This document shows positions 23,927 through 32,895 of a stretch of 64,000 nt of DNA, piece by piece; the stretch's first letter is position 1, and each line of letters opens with the position of its first letter. The translations under genes and the position numbers were made by a program. The DNA lies in assembly GCA_933207985.1 (NCBI GenBank), contig OW240915.1:262599642-262663641 (forward strand), in the 5' to 3' direction. The notes below the pieces were generated by a model. It was not told the origin of the DNA, ran no database searches, and worked only from the letters and a program-made list of their open reading frames with translations. This stretch comes from Pelobates cultripes (lineage: Eukaryota > Chordata > Amphibia > Anura > Pelobatidae).

Positions 23927-25546
23927 CAGTTGCAAGAAAAAGTATGTGAACCCTTTGGAATGATATGGCTTTCTGCACAAATTGGTCATAAAATGTGATC
24001 TGATCATCATTTAAGTCACAACAATAGACAATCACAGTCTGCTTAAACTAACAACACACAAAGAATGAAATGTTGCCATGTTTTTATGGAACACACCATG
24101 TAAACATTCACAGTGCAGGTGGAAAAAGTATGGGAATCCTTGGATTTAATAACTGGTTGAACCTCTTTTGGCAGCAATAACTTCAACCAAACGTTTCCTG
24201 TAGTTGCAGATCAGACGTGCACAACGGTCAGGAGTAATTCTTGACCATTCGTCTTTACAGAACTGTTTCAGTTCAGCAATATTCTTGGGATGTCTGGTGT
24301 GAATCGCTTTCTTGAGGTCATGCCACAGCATCTCAATTGGGTTGAGGTCAGGACTCTGACTGGGCCACTTCAGAAGGTGTATTTTCTTCTGTTTAAGCCA
24401 TTCTGTTGTTGATTTACTTCTATGCTTTGGGTCATTGTCCTGTTGCAACACCCATCTTCTGTTGAGCTTCAGCTGGTAGACAGATGGCCTTAAGTTCTCC
24501 TGCAAAATGTCTTGATAAACTTGGGAATTCATTTTTCCTTAGATGATAGCAATCCGTCCAGGCCCTGACGCAGCAAAGCAGCCCCAAACCATGATGCCCC
24601 CACCACCATACTTCACAGTTGGGATGAGGTTTTGATGTTGGTGTGCTGTGCCTTTTTTTCGCCACACATAGTGTTGTGTGTTTCTTCCAAACAACTCAAC
24701 TTTGGTTTCATCTGTCCACAGAATATTTTGCCAGTACTGCTGTGGAATATCCAGGTGCTCTTGTGCAAACTGTAAACGTGCAGCAATGTTTTGTTTGGAC
24801 AGCAGTGGCTTCCTCTGTGGTATCCTCCCATGAAATCCATTCTTGTTTAGTGTTTTACGTAGTGTAGATTCACTAACAGAGATGTTAGCATTTTCCAGTG
24901 ACTTTTGTAAGTCTTTAGCTGACACTCTAGGATTCTTCTTCACCTCATTGAGCAGTCTGCGCTGTGCTCTTGCAGTCATCTTTACAGGACGGCCACTCCT
25001 AGGGAGAGTAGCAGCAGTGCTGAACTTTCTCCATTTATAGACAATTTGTCTTACCGTGGACTGATGAACAGCAAGGCTTTTGGAGATACTTTTATAACCC
25101 TTTCCAGCTTTATGCAAGTCAACAATTCTTAATTGTAGGTCTTCTGAGAGCTCTTTTGTGTGAGGCATCATTCACACCAGGCAATGCTTCTTGTGAAAAG
25201 CAAACCCAGAACTGGTGTGTGTTTTTATAGGGCAGGGCCGCTGTAACCAACACCTCCAATCTCAACTCATTGATTGGACTCCAGTTGGCTGACATCTCAC
25301 TCCAATTAGCTCTTGGAGATGTCATTAGTCCAGGGGTTCACATACTTTTTCCACCTGCACTGTGAATGTTTACATGGTGTGTTCAATAAAAACATGGCGA
25401 CATTTCATTCTTTGTGTGTTATTAGTTTAAGCAGACTATGATTGTCTATTGTTGTGACTTAGATGATGATCAGATCACATTTTCTGACCAATTTGTGCAG
25501 AAATCCATATCATTCCAAAGGGTTCACATACTTTTTCTTGAAACTG
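23927..25546 (-). mobile_element. Tc1-like element B, 1620 bp, nearly intact
   Basis: The ends are CAGTTGCAAGAAAAAGTATG (left) and, read inward from the right, CAGTTTCAAGAAAAAGTATG, flanked by TA. The inverted repeats run about 215 bp (23927-24143 and 25331-25546). Each contains an outer and an inner copy of AAAAAGTATGTGAACCC (decayed to AAAAAGTATGGGAATCC in the left inner copy), the IR/DR arrangement known from Sleeping Beauty-type elements. The arms are still very similar, which argues for a fairly young copy. The transposase lies on the minus strand. Confidence 0.95.
24146..25171 (-). pseudogene. Tc1-like DD34E transposase with one in-frame stop
   Basis: A single frame of 341 codons runs from MMPHTKELS at 25171 to RGSTSY before the stop at 24146, broken only by TAA at 24539-24541 (codon 211). 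The N-terminal half has paired helix-turn-helix text ([19 protein letters not shown], then [15 protein letters not shown] with the GRPR-like hook). Catalytic residues are D154 (WTDETK), D245 (QQDNDPKH) and E280 (SPDLNPIE), giving the exact 34-residue spacing. GGGGIMVWGCFA is present. Full length for the family is about 340 residues. The stop sits where Glu is plausible, so a single G-to-T change could explain it. As it stands the product would lack two of three catalytic residues. Confidence 0.93.
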
Positions 25547-26099
25547 TATATAATCATTCTTTCTTTGTGCTTACTAACGCATTGTTCTTCATACTAACCC
25601 AGGTATGGGGTGGGCCTGGGCCACCCCTGAGCTTCGGGGTGGCCAGGTGCGTTTTGTAAGTGTCCCTCACTTAGTTCTTGTATTTGGCAACTTACTCTTT
25701 CTGTGTGCCTGATCAGCATTAATCATGACCTACCTGTCTTTGGAGCCAAGTTAAGTACCTTAAGCTGTTCCCCTGCAGTGGCTGTTCTTTCATACCCTGG
25801 CAGGTCGAAGGGACCCTGGTGGAATTGGGAGAGGCAGCTGTTTTCCAGCACTGTGTAGCGCTATAACCTGTGGGGCTTATGCAGGTCTCCAATTACTTGT
25901 TCCTCATATCTGTACTAAACCCTGCTAATGCTTACAACAGAAACTATAAACTCAGAGGCCTACATCAAGATGACAGATGAGAAGGCTACCACTCAGTATG
26001 GGAAAAATCTTACTAATTGACTTGAGTGTTTCATGCGAAGACTGGACGAGATTTAAACCTGTGTACTTTGCTGTCCTGGAGCTGCTATCTACCTTTGAG
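25547..26099. other. No gene seen
   Basis: Mixed-composition DNA between the Tc1 element and the LTR-like fragment. No motif recognised. Confidence 0.5.
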
Positions 26100-26551
26100 C
26101 CACTGGGAACATTATCAAGTCTTTGATCCTGTTGTTGTGTTTAGTTCCTGCGTTTCAGTCTGTTGAACTTTTACTCCATATTGACCTTTGCTTCTGTCTT
26201 CGTTTATCCTGATCTCTGGCATCCCTTGACTTCGGCTACACTTTGTTAATCCTGACCTCTGGCATCCATTGACTTCGGCTATTCCTTGACTATCCTGCTG
26301 TTTGTGTTCTATTCGGTACTGCATTGGAATCGCCTTTCCTGCACAGCCCCGTGCACAGATTCACAGTCCAGGTGGCTTCTTATCTGGTCACCTTTGACTG
26401 TGTCTATCTGCAAGGGTGAGCAAAATATCTGTGCTACAGACTCCCACCTCAGGTAAGAACTTCTGCACTGGGTCAGCCTCGAGCAGAATACCCCATTGCT
26501 CTTCAGAGGCTTCGGATCTGGGGGTGCCTAGGGTGGCCTCTGTGTGATCAT
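26100..26551 (+). repeat. LTR-like 3' segment, plus strand
   Basis: A stretch rich in CTGACCTCTGGCATCC-type text contains a tandem duplication of roughly 50 bp (26204-26300). It is followed by CTACAGACTCCCACCTCAGG and GTGATCATAATG at the end. This resembles the R-U5 end of Gypsy-type LTRs in frogs. It lies directly beside, and in opposite orientation to, the truncated gag. Confidence 0.4.
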
Positions 26552-26621
26552 AATGAACCGCTGCCCGTGTTAGAGGGGGTGATCCTGGTCGGATCCATGC
26601 AGCTTGGTTCCTGCTCTGAGT

Positions 26622-26663
26622 GCAGTCTCACTGATAGTGCCCAAACTGCTTGCATCTGTATCA
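26622..26663 (-). pseudogene. Second zinc knuckle of gag, two stop codons
   Basis: Reading in frame gives stop-YRCKQFGHYQ-stop-DC. With Cys at the first stop and Arg at the second this would be a CCHC knuckle of the same form as the one at 26879-26920, and the flanking text (SRNQAAWIRPG..P beside RRNQASGLRTGPP) is also duplicated. So the gag carried tandem knuckles and one has decayed by two TGA codons. Confidence 0.7.
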
Positions 26664-27578
26664 CTGTACCCCAATGCGGGGCAGGTATCTGGGAGCCTGC
26701 GAGTTGGAGGAGTTCCCTCCCTTGGTGGTAGTCGTGGTCAAGGGTGGGTGATCCAAGGCCTGAGCATTGGTTTGATACTGGGTTGTTGCTGCCTGTGCGC
26801 GTGATAGTAGTGGCCTGCTGCCCGTGCTGGGGAAGGTGGTCCTGTTCGTAATCCTGAAGCTTGGTTCCTTCTCTGGATACAGTTCCTCTGGTAATGCCCA
26901 AATTCATTACACATATGGCACTTTATTCCGCTACGCGCAGGGTATCGAGTTGCTTGGGGGTTGGCGATGAGTCCTGGTCGTTGTGTTGCTGGTGACCCTG
27001 GGTTAGGGCTCAGTGGTCTTGGCATTGGCCTGAAGCTTGGCTGTGACTACCTGCGGGAATCCTGGTATTCATCAGTTTGGCGGGCAGCTTCTGTAAGGGT
27101 AGCAGGCTTCCGGTCACTTACCCACTCCTGTACCTCTGGGCTCAGTCCATTGTAAAACTGTGACAAACTCCCCTTCCCACGTGAGTTTTCCACGAGCTCC
27201 TGGAGGAGCCTGCTTGCCAGCCTCCTGCCCACAGACTATGGGCCCTGCAGGGAAACCTGTAAAAGACTACCAAACTTGACTGACTTTTAGCACTGATTTC
27301 ATGGAACTGTTCGGTCAAAATTATGAATCCGTGAAAATTCAGAACCCCTGAACCGATCTGGATGATTTTTGGATATGTTGGTCACCCAGATCGGGGATAT
27401 CAGGGGATGTTTTTCTGTGCCTGGAGATAATTGAGTTAGTTCAGTTCCTGACTCAATTATCTCTCAGGCACAGAGGAGGAGTTTTGTAACTTGTAACTAG
27501 TCCCCTCTCAGGTCCAAGAGAGGGATTATCCTGCTTGTGTGGGAGTGTCAGGGACGTGCGTAACTGTGTCTGAAACTG

Positions 27579-27586
27579 TATAAAAG
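27579..27586 (+). promoter_or_regulatory. LTR TATA box
   Basis: TATAAAAG lies inside the solo LTR; a matching ATAAAAGGCC is found in the related LTR at 54895-55630. Transcription would start some 25-30 bp downstream. Confidence 0.6.
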
Positions 27587-27706
27587 CAGGCCATCTGGCC
27601 AGATTAAAACATACAAGCTTGTACTCCCAGCAGTGGAGTATCCTGGTTTTGTGCTGCCCTAGGCAGGACAAAACTCAGGCGCCCCCCCCCACCCCACCTT
27701 CTAAAT

Positions 27707-27845
27707 ACACACACACACACACACAGTCAGACACACACACACAGTCAGACACAAACACACACACAGTCAGACACACACACACAAACACACACAGACACAC
27801 AGTCAGACACACACAGACACAGACACAAATACACACACACTCACA
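27707..27845. repeat. (CA)n array with GTCAGA interruptions inside the hAT
   Basis: Runs of ACACAC are punctuated by CAGTCAGAC at irregular spacing. Confidence 0.9.
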
Positions 27846-27975
27846 TTAACACTTTTTTTATCCCCCCCCCAACCTCCTTACCTTTGGGAATGCTGGGAGG
27901 CGGGGGGTTCTCTTTATCCCTGGGGTCCAGTGGCTGCCGGTCGGGCTGATGGGTTGGCTGCTGGGCGGGCGGCAC

Positions 27976-28030
27976 TGGCGAGGGAGCTCTTCCTCTGAGC
28001 AGACCGCTCAGAGGAAGAGCTCCCTCGCCA
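27976..28030. repeat. Perfect 25-bp hairpin inside the hAT
   Basis: TGGCGAGGGAGCTCTTCCTC at 27976 (arm to 28000) pairs without mismatch to 28006-28030, separated by AGACC. Confidence 0.95.
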
Positions 28031-29279
28031 GCCGCCTGCCAGCGCCGCCCGCCAGCCCAGCCTGTCAGTTAGCCGCAAGGCTAACTAGGCATTTGCCTTG
28101 GGCATTTGGGTGCGGCTTTTTTTGCCGCCCCCTGGAAAATGCCGCCCAAGGCAAATGCCTTGTTTGCCTCGTGGCTAATACGTCCCTGACTCCCAGAACT
28201 AGGTGTTGTCTGGTTACTGGGAGGGGAAAGGGCTAATCACTAATCACTGTTCCAGTGTGGAGGATTCAACAGGAAAAGTCCTTGTAAGGACTTGAGCTCC
28301 CAGGACTGAGTGTCGTCCAGTGCCTTGGGGTGGCTAGAGCGAGTTCCCCATTTGGTTGCAGGAGAGAGTTGTTCCAGGACCCCAGTCAAGCCACGGCGAC
28401 TGTGGGCAGAAGTGCTGCAGTTTGTCCCCTGCTCCAGCTATGAAATGGTCCTTGGCGGAGGTACCCAGCCAGGGGTACAGGGAGTTCCATTACAAAAACT
28501 GTTCCAGCAGGATTAGCTGTGTGATCTCTTCCCCGGTTTTGGCCTGACCTGCTTGGAACCATGCTAGGGCTGTCTGCTGCATCTAACATGCCCATTCGGT
28601 GTGTGAGTCTCTATCTTGCTTCTTCATCTCCTGAAATCGTCTCCTGTAGGCTTCGGGTGTAATAACATATCTCGCCAAGATTACGTCCTTCACCCGAATA
28701 TAGTCTGTAATAACTTCTCTGTATGCCTCTGCCGCTCTTCCGGAAAGTTTACCAACCAAGATGCGTACCCAATCTGCTGGTGATACTTGATACAAGCGGC
28801 ACTGCTACTCAAAGTCTTGTAGGAACCCGTTTATATCCTCCTCTGTTTCTATAAACTTTTTAAAAGTGTCATGTGGAATCTTTGTTTTTACCTCTGCAGT
28901 GGTTGTGGTAGCTGGCAGTCTCTCAAAGGCTGGCTGTTTAGCCAGCCGAAGTTGGTTCTCCTGATGCAGAAATGAATGCATCAACTTGGGCTAACGTTGC
29001 CTGAACCAGCTCTATTGAGGGGTTTTCTCCATAAAACGCTAGACTGCATTTTACTTCCCTCTCAAACTCCCTCTCCATGATTTCTGTGGTCATACTGCAT
29101 GCCCAGTCAGCTCTGCAATCAGTGTGGCTTTCATTTTATTGCTGGCTATCTGCCCTCTCGCTTCCAGCAATTCCTTCAAAGTTGTTCGCTTTAATCCAGT
29201 ATAGTTCGTCTCCATATATAAATCCATTCGTATAACTGAATTTGTATGAACCTCTGCTTGCTTTGGCTGCAAGGCTTGT

Positions 29280-29299
29280 ATCCCGCCACTTGCCACCAA
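29280..29299 (-). promoter_or_regulatory. Primer-binding-site-like sequence upstream of gag
   Basis: On the minus strand TTGGTGGCAAGTGGCGGGAT lies about 53 bp before the gag ATG. Its form resembles the TTGGGGGC..GGGAT primer-binding sites of LTR elements, although I cannot assign the tRNA. The DNA just upstream (29300-29515) would be the 5' LTR end but is not recognisable. Confidence 0.45.
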
Positions 29300-29515
29300 T
29301 TGTAGCGGACCCTGGGTAACCCTACCAGTTACCTCTGCTAATATCTTCCTTCAGCCACTCTGAAACCCTTAAAACAAGCAGGCATCTATTTCAGCAGAAA
29401 AGCTCTTAAACACAAGGCTGGAAAGATGAAGGGTGCGTCTGGATTCCAGCGACAGCCAGTTTAGTTCTTTTAGCATGTCACAATGGTGAGTCCTGTAATT
29501 ACATTGTAGCACAAA

Positions 29516-31517
29516 TCAACAGAACGAGTTATACAATGTGTTGAATTTATTAATGTGGGATTGCGATGCAGATGCATATACTACATCACCATAATCAATG
29601 ATTGGCATCAGCATTTGCTGTACAATCTTTTCCTTTACTGTAGGGCTTAGGCAGGATTTGTTTCTGTACAGTTTTGGATAAAGTTTAGATGCAAGCTTTT
29701 CTGTGTGCAGGCCAAAAGATAAATTGGGGTCTAACATCATACCCAAGTATTTGAAAGAGTGGACTGCGGTCAGTGTGCCATTTGAATTTGTTTTGATTGA
29801 TAGGTGGGAATTGTGTAATTTGTGTAATTTAGGTACTGTTCCAAAGATCATTGTGACAGTTTTGTCAGTGTTTAGGAAGAGTTTGTTTTTTTGCGATCCA
29901 CTTTTCTACCTCTGTAAATTGGTCTTGGAGCACAGCCTCAAGCTGCGGTAGATTGGATTTTCTCGCATAGATTACTGTGTCATATGCGTACATGTGTACA
30001 TTTGAGGATTTGCATACATTAGGCAGATCATTTATAAATAATGTAAATAGTAGGGGGCCGAGAATGGAACCTTGGGGAACACCACACGTGACTGGGAGAG
30101 GGAGGAAGTCGCTGTCAGAAATGGACACATATTGCTAGCGATCCGTTACATACGATCAAAACCAGGTTAGTGAACGATCACCAATACATGAGTTTTTGAG
30201 TTTGTGCAGTAGAATGTCGTGGTCTACTGTGTCAAAGGCCTTAGCAAAATCAAGGAAAATAGCTACAGTTAGGTCTCCTTGTTCCATGCCAGTTTGGATG
30301 TCATTGCAAACTTTTAAGAGGGTAGTTGTAGTGGAGTGATTCTGGCGAAAGCCCGATTGATCAGGGGTCAGATAGTTTGATTGTTGGTAGTACTCACATA
30401 GTTGTGTATGGACACATCTTTCTAAGATTTTTGACAATACCGGGAACAATGATATTGGGCGATAGTTAGAAACCAAAGTAGTGTCACCACTTTTATGTAT
30501 AGGCACTACTCTCGTAGTCTTCCAAAGTTTGGGTATGTATCCAGACACCAAGGATTCGTTAATTAGAGTTGTGACAGGTTTAGCAATTGCCAGCGCACTG
30601 AGCTTCAACAGCATTGCTGGGATTTGATCAGGTCTGGACTGGTTTTTCATTTTTAGATTATTAAGGTACAGGTCTAAAAATGAATTTGTCTATATTGGGC
30701 CTTTACAAATTTAGTGGGACCTGATCCACTTGTAGTTTCAGGATGAGGATCATTTATTAGCTTGGCAATCAGGGCAGTAATGCATCCGACAAAATAATTG
30801 TTAAAGGCATTTGCTACATCTAAGGGAAGTTGCAGGGTTTGGTTATCCACTTTGATAGTAGAGGGTTGGGAGTGGATTGGGGGAGTTTGCAGTTTATTTA
30901 TGACTTTCCAAAAGTTTCTAGGGTTTGAGATGTTATTGTTCAGATTTTCATAGAAATATTGGGCCTTGGACAATTTTGTCTGTTTTGTGCATATATTTCG
31001 CCATATATTTCAGCCAATCAATATTAAAACCTCCAACGACCAACAGCTCACTTTTTGGGTTTTGAGCTATGGTTTCACTAAGGAGATGGGCTATGTCAGA
31101 AAGGGAATGCACAGGTGAGCTAGGTGAGCGGTAGATTCCTTCAACAATGATTGATTTACTGCATGGGATCTCAATTGTGCCAGAAAGGAAATCAAAGGTG
31201 GCAGGAGGACTACGTTTTTGTAAAGGGGTAAACTTTATGGAATTGTCAACATAAATTACAATGCCTCCTCCTCTCTTTGCTCTGTCATTTCTAAAACATG
31301 AATACCCCTGTATTGCAATGGTGGTGTCTGGTATTTTAGTCGTTAACCATGATTCTGAGAGCACAATGATTTTTGGTTTGTAATGGGAACACCAGGCTTG
31401 CAGTGCATCCAGTTTAGGGAGTAAGCTACAGATGTTGCAGTGCACAATTAGCTGAGAATTAGAATTAGCTGGGGGACCAGGCTTAGACTCCACATCATTT
31501 GCAAGGGCAAGTAACAT
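29516..31517 (-). pseudogene. CR1/L2-group LINE ORF2, decayed
   Basis: From 31517 the minus strand gives DVESKPGP (2A-like), then an APE-type endonuclease (LSESWLTTK, GYSCFRNDR, RGGGIVIYV, VVGGFNIDW). The catalytic Asp of GDFN is Gly, and the C-terminal half of the nuclease is deleted around 30970. Reverse transcriptase follows: RPDQIP, YRPISLFPVLSKILE, SGFRQNHST, FLDFAKAFDTVDHDIL, GVPQGSILGPLLFTLFINDL, then YAYDT where YADDT is expected, and YLGMMLDPNLSF. At least four frame breaks separate the parts. The 5' end stops exactly at the repeat block at 31528 and the 3' UTR is missing. Mobilisation is impossible for this copy. Confidence 0.88.
31491..31517 (-). other. Degenerate 2A-like motif
   Basis: The minus strand encodes LALANDVESKPGP at the start of the LINE polyprotein. 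Functional 2A peptides end D(V/I)ExNPGP and cause ribosome skipping; several CR1/L2-group LINEs carry one at this position. Here N is replaced by K. Confidence 0.6.
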
Positions 31518-31527
31518 AAGGAATCAT

Positions 31528-31610
31528 CCAGAAGGCTACCTGTTTCAAATGGCCAAGGAACAGCTGACAGAGCTCTATGCTGGACTGGGTATGTTTAAAA
31601 ATCAGACTGT
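31528..31610 (+). repeat. Direct repeat flanking the CR1 copy, left
   Basis: CCAGAAGGCTACCTGTTTCA and the following 60 bp recur at 36348-36437 in the same orientation with a few substitutions and one 7-bp indel. Confidence 0.85.
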
Positions 31611-31855
31611 GGGAGAGAGATGTATATTAGGGTCAGAAGGGCTAAGAGATGGGGGGTGCATAGATGGACATCTGATTTAAGGTCATTTAAGGAAAAACAA
31701 AAGCTAAGATTGAGAATTACAGAGATAAGACAGATGTATTTAACTAGGGAAATAAAACCATTAAACAAGGAACAGGAAACAATTGCTATGCATTTGTTTC
31801 ACATTCCACTTTTTGGAGGTTTGGTTGTTGTCTAATCTGTAGACAGTTCTCTATC

Positions 31856-32854
31856 TTGCGGCAGGAGATTGTATTTTTGAAGTCTGAGATTTGTAAATTA
31901 TCTGGTGAACAAACTCAGACTGGAACTGCTGCAAAGCCACTGCCGCAGAGACATACTAGGAAAGGCAGATGGATTACTGTAGGATCTGGTAGACTTAGAG
32001 TTGTGGATAAAAGGCATTTTGCACAGTCTGTTGCTCTTCATAATTCATTTTCTGCACTTTCAGAGTGTAATGGTGTTGTGGAGAGAGGCACTGAGGCTAG
32101 TGGTGTTGTGGAGAGAGGCACTAAGACTAGTGGTATTGTGGAGAGAGGCACTGAGGCTAGTGGTGTTGTGGAGAGAGGCACTGAGGCTAGTGGTGTTGTG
32201 GAGAGAGGAACTGAGGCTAGTGGTATTGTGGAGAGAGGCACTAAGACTAGTGGTATTGTGGAGAGAGACACTGAGGCTAGTGGTGTTGTGGAGAGAGGCA
32301 CTGAGGCTAGTGGTGTTGTGGAGACCGGCTTGGAGACTATGGTGAGGCCTAATAGAAAGCAGTTGTTGTTGGGGGATTCCATTATAAGAGATGTGAAGAT
32401 GGACAATGGTGGTCTTGTGAGGTGTCTTCCCGGAGCTACTGCTCACAGAGACAGGAGACGTATCTGTAATATTGTTAAGCAAGCAAGGCAGGAAGGGGAA
32501 TTGGATGTACTTGTCCATCTAAGGACAAATGACTTGGCTTGCAATGAGGTTTCAGAGGTTAAGGAAGTTTTTAGTGTTTTTGCCAATAATATACGGCAGG
32601 TTGCTTCCACACTGTCATTCTCTGAAGTTCTGCCTGTGCATAACACTCAGAACGACAGGCAGATGCGTATTAGGGACTTTAATTTGTGGTTTGGTGAATG
32701 GTGTCGGGAGCAAGGATTTGGCTTTATTTCTCATGGTAGCTCTGTTTGGAATGGAGATAAGCTGTACAAAAAAGATGGTTTGCATCTTTCTCAAAAGGGA
32801 ACAAAAGTTCTTAGAGAGCAGTTCAGAGGTTTTGCTAGGATGTATTTAAACTAG
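31856..32854 (+). CDS. CR1 ORF1: SGNH-esterase-like protein with internal minisatellite
   Basis: 332 codons are open. Residues 1-20 look like the end of a coiled coil (RQEIVFLKSEICKLSGEQ). Residues 73-161 are an in-frame tandem array of ten-residue units of type GVVERGTEAS. Residues 165-332 form an SGNH/GDSL esterase-like domain: LLLGDSIIRDV (G173-S175, nucleophile Ser), HLRTND (residues 221-226) and KKDGLHLSQKG (D307, H310). In CR1 ORF1 proteins an esterase domain of this kind is established, perhaps acting in RNP trafficking or membrane association. The oxyanion Gly of GTND is Arg223 here, so catalysis is doubtful. The first Met may not be the true start, since the 5' end looks truncated. 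Confidence 0.85.
   Translation: MRQEIVFLKSEICKLSGEQTQTGTAAKPLPQRHTRKGRWITVGSGRLRVVDKRHFAQSVALHNSFSALSECNGVVERGTEASGVVERGTKTSGIVERGTEASGVVERGTEASGVVERGTEASGIVERGTKTSGIVERDTEASGVVERGTEASGVVETGLETMVRPNRKQLLLGDSIIRDVKMDNGGLVRCLPGATAHRDRRRICNIVKQARQEGELDVLVHLRTNDLACNEVSEVKEVFSVFANNIRQVASTLSFSEVLPVHNTQNDRQMRIRDFNLWFGEWCREQGFGFISHGSSVWNGDKLYKKDGLHLSQKGTKVLREQFRGFARMYLN
32072..32338 (+). repeat. 30-bp in-frame minisatellite in CR1 ORF1
   Basis: Eight full units of GGTGTTGTGGAGAGAGGCAC plus ten more bases, and a ninth diverged unit (GVVETGLET). Variants alternate (TEAS/TKTS, GVV/GIV), and a TKTS-then-GIV pair recurs at a 120-bp interval, suggesting expansion by unequal exchange of multi-unit blocks. 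Confidence 0.95.
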
Positions 32855-32895
32855 GAGGGGGGGGGGGGCAAAAGGGTGATAAAACATCAATCCAA

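Larger units (their letters stand above)
27631..28188. mobile_element. Non-autonomous hAT element, 558 bp
   Basis: It is flanked by the exact 8-bp duplication ACTCCCAG (27623-27630 and 28189-28196). The ends are CAGTGGAGTATCCTGG and, inward from the right, CAGGGACGTATTAGCC, short imperfect inverted repeats of hAT type. No transposase. The interior holds a (CA)n/CAGACA array and a perfect 25-bp hairpin. The right portion (GCCGCCC..AAGGCAAATGCC) is a repeat end often seen in frogs. Confidence 0.88.
27159..28494 (+). mobile_element. Solo LTR inserted in gag, itself split by a hAT element
   Basis: The element starts TGTGACAAACTCCCC and ends GGGAGTTCCATTACA, so it has TG..CA ends with short inverted repeats. 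It is flanked by the 5-bp duplication AAAAC (27154-27158 and 28495-28499). Removing it rejoins the gag text between LLEQF and YNGLSP. Without the 566 bp of hAT plus its duplication the LTR is 770 bp. A TATAAAAG box at 27579 sets plus orientation. No internal region is present, so it is a solo LTR left by recombination. The parent retroelement class (Gypsy or endogenous retrovirus-like) cannot be told from the LTR alone. Confidence 0.85.
26552..29227 (-). pseudogene. Ty3/Gypsy-like gag (SCAN-related), split by a nested insertion
   Basis: Gag packages retrotransposon RNA. From an ATG at 29227 the minus strand shows, in order: a SAP-like stretch (LKELLEARGQ.., 29108-29179), a capsid region (28500-28795, with DWVRILVGKL, AAEAYREV and VILARYVITPEAYRRRF), then LLEQF, where a solo LTR is inserted. 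Gag resumes at 27153 with YNGLSPEVQEWV and TLTEAARQTDEYQDSRR, then a zinc knuckle CHMCNEFGHYQRNC (26879-26920) and a second, decayed one (26622-26663). This order fits the Gmr1-like Gypsy gag family from which vertebrate SCAN domains derive. There are several stops and frameshifts. No protease or polymerase follows; the copy ends at an LTR-like fragment. Confidence 0.8.

Noticed and set aside
23533..24035. Long minus-strand frames rich in Tyr and Ile
   Set aside because: Direct translation of TATATA/AAAA and GGGAGA repeats.
32001..32518. Alternative frames across the CR1 ORF1 minisatellite on both strands
   Set aside because: Shadows of the 30-bp repeat; only the frame at 31856-32854 continues into a recognisable esterase domain.
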